Of a stretch of DNA of 64,000 nt, positions 46,977-58,991 are shown piece by piece. Numbering within the stretch: position 1 is the stretch's first letter; each line of letters starts with the position of its first letter. Origin of the DNA: Rutidosis leptorrhynchoides (taxonomy: Eukaryota > Streptophyta > Magnoliopsida > Asterales > Asteraceae); contig NC_092341.1 in assembly GCF_046630445.1 (NCBI RefSeq), forward strand, positions 290,168,501-290,232,500, read 5' to 3'. The notes beneath the pieces are model-generated. The model was not told the origin of the DNA and made no database searches. It saw only the letters and a program-made list of their open reading frames with translations. A program made the position numbers and the translations under genes.

Positions 46977-48443
46977 ACCGAGGTGAAGAGTGTGAACGAC
47001 GTTCGAATTGTGAACGAATTTTCCGATGTCTTCCCTGAAGAATTGCCTGGATTACCGCCGCCGAAAGCAATACAGTTTTAGATCGATTTAGTGCCAGGAG
47101 TTGCACCTGTAGCTCGCGCACCTTATCGACTCGCACCTTCCGAGATGCAAGAATTGCAGAGCCAACTACAAGAACTACTTGACCGTGGATTTATCCAACC
47201 AAGTTTCTCGCCTTGGGGAGCACCTGTGTTGTTTGTGAAGAAGAAGGATGGATCCTTCTGTATGTGTATCGACTACCGTGAACTCAACAAAATGACAATC
47301 AAGAATCGGTATCCTCTTCCCCGCATTGACGATCTTTTTGATCAACTACAAGGATCGAGCGTTTACTCAAAGATCGATTTGCGATCCGGTTATCACCAGT
47401 TGAGAGTGAAGGAAAGTGACGTGATGAAAACTGCATTCAGAACCCGTTATGGTCATTATGAGTTTCTCGTGATGCCATTCGGTTTGACAAATGCACCTGC
47501 CGTATTTATGGATCTCATGAATCGTGTCTGCAAGCCGTACTTGGATAAGTTCATTATCGTCTTCATAGATGATATCCTCATCTACTCTAAGAGCGAAGAA
47601 GAGCATGAGCAACACCTCCGACTAGTACTTAAACTCTTGAGACAGGAACAACTTTACGCCAAATTCTCCAAATGTGAATTTTGGTTGAAGGAGGTCCAAT
47701 TTCTGGGTCATGTTGTGAGTGACCAGGGTATCAAAGTTGACCCCGCCAAGATTTAAGCTATCAGTAAGTGGGAGACCCCCGCTACTCCGATGCATATTCG
47801 CCAATTTTTAGGTCTCGCCGGTTACTACCGAAGATTTATTGAAGGTTTATCTCTGATTGCGCGTCCTTTGACCGCACTGACTCACAAGGGCAAGAAGTTC
47901 ATTTGGGAACCCGCACACGAATCAGCATTCCAAACTTTGAAGAAGAAGTTAACCACCGCACCTATCTTATCACTTCCTGAAGGCAGTGACGATTTCGTCA
48001 TTTATTGCGATGCTTCGAAAAGTGGTTTTGGTTGTGTACTGATGCAAAGATCAAAGGTTATCGCTTATGCTTCCCGTCAACTGAAGATTCACGAACGAAA
48101 CTACACTACTCACGATCTTGAACTTGGAGCCGTTGTCTTTGCGCTCAAATTGTGGAGACACTATCTTTATGGAACTAAGAGCACTATCTTCACCGGCCAC
48201 AAAAGTCTCCAACACATCTTCGATCAGAAGCAACTGAACATGAGACAGTGTCGATGGATCGAGACGTTGAACGACTATGATTGTGAACTCCGTTATCACC
48301 CTGGCAAGGCCAATGTTGTAGCTGACGCTTTAAGCCGAAAGAAGAGGACGGCACCTCTTCTTGTTAGGGCTCTGAACATCACCATTCATTCGAATCTCAA
48401 CAGTCAGATCAGAGTAGCCCAAGATGAGGCTCTCAAAGAGTAG
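46977..48443 (+). pseudogene. Element B reverse transcriptase and RNase H (stops at 47079, 47754, 48441)
   Basis: Same frame. TAG 47079 sits where D has Gln in [49 protein letters not shown], and a complete catalytic box [10 protein letters not shown] near 47563. TAA 47754 follows DPAKI. RNase [17 protein letters not shown]; the later YTDHKSL motif reads FTGHKSL, so a catalytic Asp is lost. TAG 48441 follows DEALKE. Confidence 0.93.
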
Positions 48444-48826
48444 AATATATCTCATGAATATTTGAACATACTTGTCTCTCGATTCGAGGTTAGGGAGTCC
48501 GGACTCCGATGTTATGCCGGGAAGAATTTGGGTACCTCTTTATGGAGATCTATGAAACCTTATACTTGATGAAGCACATAAATCGAGATATTCGTTTCAT
48601 CCTGTAGCGGGCAAAATGTACCACGACCTTAAAGAACAGTATTGGTGGCCGAATCTTAAGAAGGACGTTGCAACATATGTTGGTAAGTGTTTGACTTACT
48701 CGAAGGTTAAAGCCGAGCATCAGAGACCTTCTGGGTTACTTCAGCAACCGTAAATTCCGCAATGGAAGTGGGAAAGGATCACAATGGATTTCATTACTAA
48801 GCTGCCAAAGACGGTGGGCGGATACG
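48444..48826 (+). pseudogene. Element B integrase N-part
   Basis: A one-base shift near 48530 and a TAA at 48751 (in QQP*IPQWKWE) break this part. The zinc finger reads HKSRYSFHP ... [11 protein letters not shown], so one zinc-binding Cys has become Tyr. The first catalytic Asp is in [12 protein letters not shown]. Element F cuts the frame after GGY; ATACG (48822-48826) is the left duplication. Confidence 0.9.
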
Positions 48827-49852
48827 TGTAAAGACCCGTCCAAGTCCTCCTGGACGAAGTCATCAACATTTGGTTCCATTGCGATGATCGACTCCAAGTA
48901 ATGTCCTTCACATGAGCAGATGCACAGCGGAAGACTTAATTCGTACCTGAGAATAACATGCTTTAAAATGTCAACATAAAGTTGGTGAGATATAGGTTTG
49001 ATGCTAGCAGCGTTATAACTATGGACCACAAGATTTTATATAGATAAACATAATACACTCGCAAGTGTATGTAAAAGTAGTTGAGCACTTGGTAACCATA
49101 CTTAACATTTAAATCATCGCAGCATATTCTTAAATAATCACTACACCGTACCAAGTGTAGTATACAGAAACGAAGTACTGTGCAACCGTTTAAAACTGGT
49201 CGTCCAGCCCAGTTGGGGTTGTCAGGCCCGATAGATCTATCAACAGGATTCGCATTTACGCTCCTCACGTAAATATTAGCTACCAAGTATAAAGAAATAT
49301 GCCATGGTACAACTCAACGTAGATTTTATTTTTGATCACTTGTGTCCATAACGTAAATCATTCACAAAAACAGCGCATGTATTCTCGGCCCAAAAATATT
49401 TAGAGTTTAAAAGGGACTATATACTCACCATACTGTATTTTGTAGTAAAAATACATATAACATCATTGAACAATTGTAAGGTTGGCCTTGGATTCACGAA
49501 CCTATATCATTTGTGTATACTTATCAATATTCAAAGTTATATAATTATATATATGTATAAATTTATTAGTTAAATCCTTTTCATGAAATATATGTATATA
49601 TATATATTTCGTATATTCGTTTGTACATAAAAATATCAAATTTCGTTATGTTATATGTATTAAGTATATTTATCTGTAAATATCATTTGTTTATTAGTAT
49701 ATGATAATATGTTAAGTGATAACAATATTAGTATAAATAATGATAATAGTATTAGTAATTTTATAAATGATAACATTAACGATATCTTTTATAATAATTC
49801 CCATAATAATGATAAAAATGGTAGTTTTTAATAAAACTTATAATTTAATAAC

Positions 49853-49880
49853 AATAATAATAATAATAATAATAATAATG

Positions 49881-49957
<77 letters not shown>
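49853..49957. repeat. Trinucleotide microsatellite (AAT)n
   Basis: More than 30 near-perfect AAT units. The matching tract in the right LTR (56336-56423) is shorter, so the repeat has changed length since insertion. Confidence 0.97.
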
Positions 49958-50001
49958 GACTACCTTTGATGAAATTAGCCTAAAAAAATATATTCTGCAG
50001 C

Positions 50002-50066
50002 TCCAGGGACTCGAACCCCCGTCCTCTTGATTACCCGCCCAACACTCAGACCACTTAACCACTTCT
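50002..50066 (-). ncRNA. tRNA-like block in the F LTR (A and B box)
   Basis: The minus strand has an A-box-like GTGGTTAAGTGGTC (50062-50049) and a B-box GGTTCGAGTCC (50017-50007), with tRNA-like spacing of about 56 nt. A T-arm stem can form (CGGGG/CCCTG), but I see no matching acceptor stem, so it is not a working tRNA gene. A second copy is at about 56469-56533. Confidence 0.5.
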
Positions 50067-51461
50067 GTTTTTCTGAAATTCCATCCAAAGAAATAAATAT
50101 AACCCGTCTATATTTCAGTTTCCTTTATCTCCTTCCTCTTTAAATGGATTTGATCAGGAATTTAATCCGTCATTACATTAACACAAAACATTTGTTTTAG
50201 GTTCATAATTAAACAGAAATGACTCAGTTAGAGTGTTTGATAAAAAAAAATAAATAAAAAAAATAACAGCTCGCTATGAACTTCCCATGAACTCCATTCG
50301 TGATTTTGGTTTTTAAGATGTTTCAGACAAAAAATTGAACACGAAAGATGTTTGAATTTACTCCTATAAGCTTTACAAATTATCAATTTAACTGGAATCG
50401 TCAAAACACGTTTGAATTTTGATGAAGAACAACTGTTGACTTTTTATTTCAAAACTTTGACTCTTCGAATTCGAATTACTTAAGCAAAATTGGAAGATGA
50501 ATGTTTGCAGGTAGTTCATAAACTCGATTCCTAATATGACTGCAGTTATAGATTTTGGATTGGGGTTTTGAATTCGAATTTTTGGAAAAAGCTTCTACGA
50601 ACAGAGAAGTGAAGAAAAAAAATAGATAAATAATAATAATGAAACTGAATTGCGTTTTTCTTCCATTTGCAGCCGTGAATGTGTATGTAAATACTCAGTT
50701 TATAGGCAATAAGATTCCATCCATTTAGATCCAAACAAAAAAAAAATACAGTAGCTGAGGAATTTCTTGTCCCATTTTTGTTTGTATCCGATATTATATA
50801 TGTTAATTATTATTAACAGAAAAAAAAATTATCTTAATTTAATAATCTTATAGAAAATAATAATAATAATAGTACTTATAATTCATTAAATAATAATAAT
50901 TCTAATTATATTAATAATATTTATTATTATTTATAAAAGTATTAATAACAATAACAATAAGTTGTATTATAATAACATTTATTTTAACAAATTTAAAAAA
51001 AATGTTGGTAATAATATTAATAATAATAATAATAATTAATATTTATACATTTTAATACAATACACATATAATTATCAATTATATATTGTAATCATATATT
51101 TATTATTGTTTTAAATATTAAGGGTTGTTACTTAGATTACATTTAATTGTTGACAAATCATATTCGAAAACATTGATAGTCAATATACTCTACATATTCG
51201 AATAACAAGTTTTGATTATTTTGAGTTATCATGTAGTAGTTAAGTAGTATGTTTAATTTATTATCTTTAATTATTTACCTGTATAATCATTTATATAAAC
51301 ATTAAAGGTTCGTGAATCGTCGAGAATAATCAAAGGTTAATCAATTACATAAATATAGTTTTCAAAGTTGTCAAGTCTCAACAATACAAATTTTTCTTAT
51401 CGTGTCGGAAACATATAAAGATTAAGGTTTAAATTTGGTCGGAAATTTCCGGGTCGTTACA

Positions 51462-51500
51462 GTACCCACCCGTTAAAGAAATTTCGTCCCCGAAATTTGG
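51462..51500 (-). promoter_or_regulatory. Polypurine tract and palindrome of element F
   Basis: On the minus strand: AAATTTCGGGGACGAAATTT, then CTTTAACGGGTGGGTAC, then the 3' LTR. It matches the D and B arrangement, placing F with the Tekay group. Confidence 0.75.
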
Positions 51501-53589
51501 TAGAGGTTGTCATAAATAACAACAGGAATGTTTTCATGACGACTATGAGGTAATAATGGAGTTTTATCATCATTGAGTAATGTAGATAAAACGATTTGAT
51601 TATATGAATCGTACGAGTGAAGTTATCACAAATGAGTGAAATGAGTAAATAGGGAATCGTTTTAACCGATGATGTGGTTAGGATTAATTTCTGGGATTTA
51701 AGGGATCTAAAGAAAATCTTACGTAATAAGATTTGGTTCTTCGGCGATTAAGATCTTCTTTGAGTTAATGCGGCAAATCAGTTTTGATTTCTTTGTCGGT
51801 TATTTTACTATAAAACTACCCCCTTCGTTTCCTTATTTCCATACCCCATATCTCCTACTCTCTCTCCTTAATTCCTACTTTAAGACACTTGCCAGTATGC
51901 TTCATCCCATTCTAATCCTTGATATACTTTTAATTTTTACATCTGTCATCCTTCTTTTTCATCTACCACCAGAAGAATCTATTTACTTCTACTATACTTT
52001 TGCGTTAATAGTGTTTCTAGTTCTCCCGTGTCTCTATATTGCTATCGGCATTGATATACATGGTTTGTAAATCCTGGGTGGTTGTTGAGTTTGATATCTT
52101 CCCTTATACTTCAATGCTCTTGTTTCTGTTTTCTATAATCATTGTCATCCATAATTAATACCTTCTCCTTTTTGCTGCGATCTATACCCCTATTTTTATT
52201 TTGGGGCTTTGTCCCTTCGTTTCTTCTTCCCGTCCTTGAGTCAAGCGAGCAATGGTCCGGAATTCGTAGGTATGAGATTTGGAATGAATATAGCTAATGC
52301 TCTAAGAAAGAAAGGGTATTGGCACGATTTTGATTTATTAAATTACCAGAATGCCCTGGAAAAATAGAACTATCAAGATGATATATTCCTAATACATTTG
52401 GGGATTGGATATAATGTAAGAGCCGTGTAACATGGCACATGATGACGGTACTGAGAATCATCATGCTTCATTAGAAACTCAACAGGTATTACTGTAATAT
52501 AATGAAGTTGATCAAGTTTCATTATATTATACTAATTCATGCATCAGTTCCCAACACTGCTTCAGAACATTCCTACTTTACACTTGAAGGTTTTAGAACT
52601 TGGAACTAACACAGTTTCTTTTATGTTGTAACGCAGATGTTACGGAGAGATAAATGATCTCAGATAAGAATAGTTGTGAAAATATCTCCAGAAATATGGA
52701 GAATATGTATAACGGAAGATATGAAGATATCTTATAATATCTAAGATAAGATGATGATGAAGAATATCATCTGGAAAGGTTTAGAATAAGGAGTAGGGTT
52801 CTTACTAACGGTTTCAGCAGACACTGAATCATTTGTATTATTTGAAGGCAGGTTCATTCCTTGTATTTGTTCTTTGTTTCCTTCACAGTTAGCTCAATCC
52901 ATTTTTCAGCACTAAATTTTCTATCGAGCGTTCCTAACATTCCCTTCTTTATCATCAAACTTTTGGCCATTTAGGCCATCTAAAATTTTACTGTTTCCTC
53001 TGCATTTAATGCAGTCATATCTGAATCGTCGATTATCAATCCGAGGTGTTTTTGGGCGAATTGTGTTTTTAGATGATTAAATGCTGATGATAACATGGCA
53101 GAGTATGAAAGGTTCCCCGGTAACGATGAGGAAAACCAATCGTATATATCAAAGTTATAATAAGACTTATTCGAATGAAAGGTCAAAGTTGTTCTGCTGA
53201 AGCTGTGACAAAATTGGCTACTTTGAAAAGGAATCGTAAGGTTGTTTTTGCTAATAAACGCTAAAGAATTCGTCGCGGTATGTGTTAAACTATGACTTTG
53301 GGTTCAAGAGTTTTTCATGTGTATAGATCTTTTCTTCTGTAGATGAAGTGCGGTCGGTTCAACTTCTCGATTGAGGTATTTTCAAGAATCCTGATAGGTT
53401 TGTACGCGGATTGTAAACGTCGAGATACAAATGAGGTTTAAGATGGAATCAAGTGGCAAACTTGAAGATTAGTTTAGTTTCATATGTTATAATCAATATT
53501 TTAATTCATTTTACTTGTCCATAGTTTGCAGTCTATTTGTCCGATTGTCCAATGGTCCAATAGTTCAACAATTCAATATATTCATATAT

Positions 53590-53800
53590 AATTTAATATA
53601 CGTAATTAATACGTATCGTGACCCGTGTACCGGTCTCAGTGTCGATCACAACTCAAAGTAAATATATATTTTAGAATCAACTCCAACCCTGTATAGTCAA
53701 CTCCCACCTTCACATATAGAGTGTCTGCGGTTGTTCCGAAATATATATATAGATGGGTCGATATGATAAGTCGAAACCTTGCATACGTGTCCCGTTATTC
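53590..53800 (-). repeat. Fragment resembling the D/E-type LTR inside F
   Basis: The sequence from GTGTCGATCACAACTCAAA through CACATATAGAGTGTC and GGTTGTTCCGAAATATATA parallels the minus-strand D-type LTR at about 63880-64000 (element E) with moderate divergence. It is in the same orientation as F. Confidence 0.75.
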
Positions 53801-54239
53801 AAAGTGCATAAAATAAATAAATATATATCATGACCCATTATACAACGTGTTGTCTCAGAATTAATCCGACGTATTGTTGTACATGTGTCCCGACAGTATG
53901 TACAGTGCAGAAATTAAATTTACGAAAATGTAAATTGCGATAAATTAAATGTTAGCCGGGAACAGTTAGCTAGGAACAGTTAGCGTGGATTCCTAAAAAT
54001 ATTTCAATTTAGTTAATTCGTCTGTTTCTAACAAATTTTATTTTGTCCAATGTTTTCTTCTTTATGCCACTTGTTGGATTCCGATAGGTCAAAATTTGAA
54101 TATGAAATTTGAATGAAAATGGTTATTCCGGGGTGAGCGGATTTGAATATCGGTGGTTGTAAGTAGGATAATAAATGACCGTTGAATCAGATTTGAAGAA
54201 TGTACAGTGTAACTTATTAATGTGAAATCCAAATATTCC

Positions 54240-54265
54240 TCGGGTACTACCCACCCGTTAAAATA
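54240..54265 (-). repeat. Second copy of the polypurine/LTR-junction motif in F
   Basis: The minus strand reads TTAACGGGTGGGTAGTACCCG, corresponding to D's TTAACGGGTAGGTACTACCCG at 29444. It lies about 1 kb inside the 5' LTR of F, at the place where D has it before gag. Confidence 0.8.
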
Positions 54266-54529
54266 TTTTCATTATTAACAGTTTGTACGAAAGAATTTTT
54301 AATTACAATCTTTATGAAAATATACTTGCATATATATTTTCATCGGATGTAATCATGGATTTAATGAGTCAATAAGATATTATACTCATTTGATTTATTG
54401 TTAACACTTGATTACATGATCTCTAAAACATTAGAGATTACATAATTGTCATGTAGAACGAAAGTAAATGAGATAGAACAATACGTAGAACGAAATTAAT
54501 CGATGTAGAACGATATGTAAAACGAAGAT

Positions 54530-54930
54530 CATACTCGAAATTCCGATGAGGTTTTCGAGGTATGTGATATTGATATCCGAGATACAGTTTGTGATGTTGA
54601 GATTTACGGTGTGGTTGTGGTTTGGGGGTGATAAGAGTACTGTCGACGTTGGTGATGGTGGTACAGATTATGCTGCTGGTGCTGCTGCTGGTGTTTGTAA
54701 CCTTCGCACCGTATTTTCTAAAGCCACTACCCCGTGCGCGGAGCTCGTTGACTTCTTCTATTATACCGGGATGATTGACGGTTGGAACGAGTGAATGAAC
54801 AAGATTCGAAATATGGAATAGTATGTAATCATGACGAGATACTCTAGAAATGAGCGAGAAAATGGTATTTCGAATAGGTTCGCCGGTAAATGCTTCCGGT
54901 TCATCGTTAAGAGGACAATTGGGTGGATGG
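54530..54930 (-). pseudogene. Eroded pre-gag open frame of element F
   Basis: A minus-strand frame is open for about 130 codons without a convincing ATG. It reads HPPNCPLNDEPEAFTGEP, NTIFSLISRVSRHDYI, IIEEVNELRARGS, then a Ser/Thr-rich part coded by a TGCTGG-type repeat. It sits between primer site and the junction motif, the position of the extra ORFs in D and B. No known domain recognised. Confidence 0.45.
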
Positions 54931-55297
54931 AAAGGATCTTCGATGTGAAATGATTTTCGAATATAGGATGATATTCTAACTTCATAGAATATCTATAATA
55001 CTAAAGATTTCGTAGCCTACAGAGGAACTTACGGCATATGTCAAGCAAGTCTACAGATGCGCTAAGATATGAATTTTTTGTCTATACACTATCGATGCAC
55101 TAAATGCAGTAAGACGTGTCTAGACTAAAGAATGATAAGCAAGCAATTCTCTAAGGATGATAAGCAGATGATTTCGGACTAGAAATGATAAGCAAAACTT
55201 TTGACAGGCAGACACGGTCAAAGTCCAGACTCACTAATGTATCCTAACAACTACCAGTTAGACACACTATTGGGAGACCTGGTTCGCTAAGACCAAT

Positions 55298-55309
55298 GCT
55301 CTGATACCA
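55298..55309 (-). promoter_or_regulatory. Primer binding site of element F
   Basis: Reverse complement of TGGTATCAGAGC, two bases inside the 5' LTR (55312-57931). It fixes the orientation of F. Confidence 0.93.
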
Positions 55310-55311
55310 CC

Positions 55312-56337
55312 TGTAAAGACCCGTCCAAGTCCTCCTGGACGAAGTCATCAACATTTGGTTCCATTGCGATGATCGACTCCAAGTAATGTCCTTCACATGA
55401 GCAGATGCACAGCGGAAGACTTAATTCGTACCTGAGAATAACATGCTTTAAAATGTCAACATAAAGTTGGTGAGATATAGGTTTGATGCTAGCAGCGTTA
55501 TAACTATGGACCACAAGATTTTATATAGATAAACATAATACACTCGCAAGTGTATGTAAAAGTAGTTGAGCACTTGGTAACCATACTTAACATTTAAATC
55601 ATCGCAGCATATTCTTAAATAATCACTACACCGTACCAAGTGTAGTATACAGAAACGAAGTACTGTGCAACCGTTTAAAACTGGTCGTCCAGCCCGTTTG
55701 GGGTTGTCAGGCCCGATAGATCTATCAACAGGATTCGCGTTTACGCTCCTCACGTAAATATTAGCTACCAAGTATAAAGAAATATGCCATGGTACAACTC
55801 AACGTAGATTTTATTTTTGATCACTTGTGTCCATAACGTAAATCATTCACAAAAACAGCGCATGTATTCTCGGCCCAAAAATATTTAGAGTTTAAAAGGG
55901 ACTATATACTCACCATACTGTATTTTGTAGTAAAAATACATATAACATCATTGAACAATTGTAAGGTTGGCCTTGGATTCACGAACCTATATCATTTGTG
56001 TATACTTATCAATATTCAAAGTTATATAATTATATATATGTATAAATTTATTAGTTAAATCCTTTTCATGAAATATATGTATATATATATATTTCGTATA
56101 TTCGTTTGTACATAAAAATATCAAATTTCGTTATGTTATATGTATTAAGTATATTTATATGTAAATATCATTTGTTTATTAGTATATGATAATATGTTAA
56201 GTGATAACAATATTAGTATAAATAATGATAATAGTATTAGTAATTTTATAAATGATAACATTAACGATATCTTTTATAATAATTCCCATAATAATGATAA
56301 AAATGGTAGTTTTTAATAAAACTTATAATTTAATAAC

Positions 56338-56424
<87 letters not shown>

Positions 56425-57931
56425 GACTACCTTTGATGAAATTAGCCTAAAAAAATATATTCTGCAGCTCCAGGGACTCGAACCCCCGTCCTCTTGATTA
56501 CCCGCCCAACACTCAGACCACTTAACCACTTCTGTTTTTCTGAAATTCCATCCAAAGAAATAAATATAACCCGTCTATATTTCAGTTTCCTTTATCTCCT
56601 TCCTCTTTAAATGGATTTGATCAGGAATTTAATCCATCATTACATTAACACAAAACATTTGTTTTAGGTTCATAATTAAACAGAAATGACTCAGTTAGAG
56701 TGTTTGATAAAAAAAAAATAAATAAAAAAAATAACAGCTCGCTATGAACTTCCCATGAACTCCATTCGTGATTTTGGTTTTTAAGATGTTTCAGACAAAA
56801 AATTGAACACGAAAGATGTTTGAATTTACTCCTATAAGCTTTACAAATTATCAATTTAACTGGAATCGTCAAAACACGTTTGAATTTTGATGAAGAACAA
56901 CTGTTGACTTTTTATTTCAAAACTTTGACTCTTCGAATTCGAATTACTTAAGCAAAATTGGAAGATGAATGTTTGCAGGTAGTTCATAAACTCGATTCCT
57001 AATATGACTGCAGTTATAGATTTTGGATTGGGGTTTTGAATTCGAATTTTTGGAAAAAGCTTCTACGAACAGAGAAGTGAAGAAAAAAAAATAGATAAAT
57101 AATAATAATGAAACTGAATTGTGTTTTTCTTCCATTTGCAGCCGTGAATGTGTATGTAAATACTCAGTTTATAGGCAATAAGATTCCATCCATTTAGATC
57201 CAAACAAAAAAAAATACAGTAGCTGAGGAATTTCTTGTCCCATTTTTGTTTGTATCCGATATTATATATGTTAATTATTATTAACAGAAAAAAAATTATC
57301 TTAATTTAATAATCTTATAGAAAATAATAATAATAATAATAGTACTTATAATTCATTAAATAATAATAATTCTAATTATATTAATAATATTTATTATTAT
57401 TTATAAAAGTATTAATAACAATAACAATAAGTTGTATTATAATAACATTTATTTTAACAAATTTAAAAAAAATGTTGGTAATAATATTAATAATAATAAT
57501 AATAATTAATATTTATACATTTTAATACAATACACATATAATTATCAATTATATATTGTAATCATATATTTATTATTGTTTTAAATATTAAGGGTTGTTA
57601 CTTAGATTACATTTAATTGTTGACAAATCATATTCGAAAACATTGATAGTCAATATACTCTACATATTCGAATAACAAGTTTTGATTATTTTGAGTTATC
57701 ATGTAGTAGTTCAGTAGTATGTTTAATTTATTATCTTTAATTATTTACCTGTATAATCATTTATATAAACATTAAAGGTTCGTGAATCGTCGAGAATAAT
57801 CAAAGGTTAATCAATTACATAAATATAGTTTTCAAAGTTGTCAAGTCTCAACAATACAAATTTTTCTTATCGTGTCGGAAACATATAAAGATTAAGGTTT
57901 AAATTTGGTCGGAAATTTCCGGGTCGTTACA
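55312..57931 (-). repeat. 5' LTR of element F (right)
   Basis: 2,620 bp, TGTAAAGACC to GGTCGTTACA on the plus strand. Confidence 0.97.
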
Positions 57932-57936
57932 ATACG

Positions 57937-58930
57937 ATACCATCTGGGTTATCGTTGACCGTCTTACCAAATCTGCGCACTTCCTGGCTATGAAGGAAAT
58001 GGATACGATGGAGAGACTTTCTCAATTATACATCAAAGAGGTTGTATCTCGTCATGGTGTACCTTTATCGATCATCTCAGATCGCGATCCCCGTTTTGCT
58101 TCCAGATTTTGGTGTTCTTTACAAGAAGCCATGGGAACCCGTCTCGACATGAGTACTGCTTATCATCCACAGATTGACGGGCAAAGTGAACGAACGATTC
58201 AGACCTTGGAAGACATATTGCGTGCATGTGTTATTGATTTCGGAAAGGCCTGGGAAAGGCATTTGCCACTCGCCGAATTTTCTTACAACAACAGTTATCA
58301 CTCGAGCATTAATGCCGCACCTTTTGAAGCGTTGTATGGCCGCAAGTGCCGATCTCCTATTTGTTGGGCCGAAGTAGGCGAAAAGAAAATCACCGGACCC
58401 GAGGTAGTCCATGAAACAACGGAGAAGATTGCTCAGATTCAGGCGAGACTTAAGATTGCTCGTGATCGTCAAAAGAGTTATGCCGATCTTAAATGTAAAG
58501 ACTTTGAATTCAACGTGGGCGACCGTATAATGTTGAAGGTTGCACCTTGGAAAGGTGTGATCTGTTTTGGAAAACGTGGAAAGTTAAACCCACGATACAT
58601 TGGTCCTTTTGAAATCTTGGAACGTGTTGGACCCGTTGCTTACCGTTTGGATCTACCAGCACAATTGAGCTCAGTTCATCCTACCTTCCACGTGTCAAAC
58701 TTGAAGAAGTGTCTTGCTGCACCCGAACTTATCATACCACTTGAGGAACTTACAATTGATGATAAACTCCACTTTGTGGAAGAACCTGTTGAGATTATGG
58801 ACCGTGAGGTCAAAACTTTGAAACGCAAAAAGATTCTGATCGTCCGAGTACGATGGAATGCCAAACGAGGACCTGAGTTTACTTGGGAATGAGAGGATCA
58901 AATGATGCAGAAGTATCCTCACCTTTTCCT
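57937..58930 (+). pseudogene. Element B integrase C-part and chromodomain-like tail
   Basis: Resumes the frame left at 48826 after the ATACG duplication: [45 protein letters not shown] (catalytic Asp and Glu present), then [15 protein letters not shown] and [19 protein letters not shown]. The tail has [18 protein letters not shown] and [13 protein letters not shown], after which TGA 58890-58892 replaces an Arg codon. The natural end is shortly after YPHLFLTPPSTSA. Confidence 0.93.
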
Positions 58931-58953
58931 GACTCCTCCATCTACCTCAGCTT

Positions 58954-58991
58954 AAAATTTCGGGACGAAATTTTCTTTAACAGGTGGGTAA
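58954..58991 (+). promoter_or_regulatory. Palindrome and polypurine tract of element B
   Basis: AAATTTCG-GGA-CGAAATTT is followed by CTTTAACAGGTGGGTAA, directly before the 3' LTR. Confidence 0.75.

Larger units (their letters stand above)
48827..51461 (-). repeat. 3' LTR of element F (left)
   Basis: 2,635 bp, near-identical to 55312-57931. It contains a long ATA/AAT microsatellite and a tRNA-like block. Confidence 0.97.
51501..55297 (-). other. Internal region of element F
   Basis: Apart from the three features above I see no gag, protease, RT or integrase motif in any frame. Short open frames on both strands have no recognisable content. Confidence 0.75.
48827..57931 (-). mobile_element. 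Element F: non-autonomous LTR element (LARD-like) without gag-pol
   Basis: On the plus strand it begins TGTAAAGACC and ends GGTCGTTACA, flanked by ATACG (48822-48826 and 57932-57936). The right LTR is the element's 5' LTR: GCTCTGATACCA (55298-55309) is the reverse complement of TGGTATCAGAGC. The interior (51462-55311, 3.85 kb) keeps a primer site and polypurine tract but no gag, RT or integrase. The LTRs show about seven substitutions over 2.6 kb by eye, the lowest divergence in the nest. It presumably borrows proteins from a Tekay relative. Confidence 0.93.

Noticed and set aside
49767..50062. Long poly-isoleucine open frames on both strands (also 56252-56529)
   Set aside because: They are read-through of the AAT microsatellite in the F LTR; no protein motif, and the length changes between LTR copies.
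50002..50066. Functional tRNA gene
   Set aside because: A and B boxes are present but no acceptor stem can be paired, so it is listed only as a tRNA-like block.
49853..57390. Regularly spaced AT-rich repeats as a possible CRISPR array
   Set aside because: They are simple trinucleotide repeats within a eukaryotic LTR; no conserved repeat with unique spacers.
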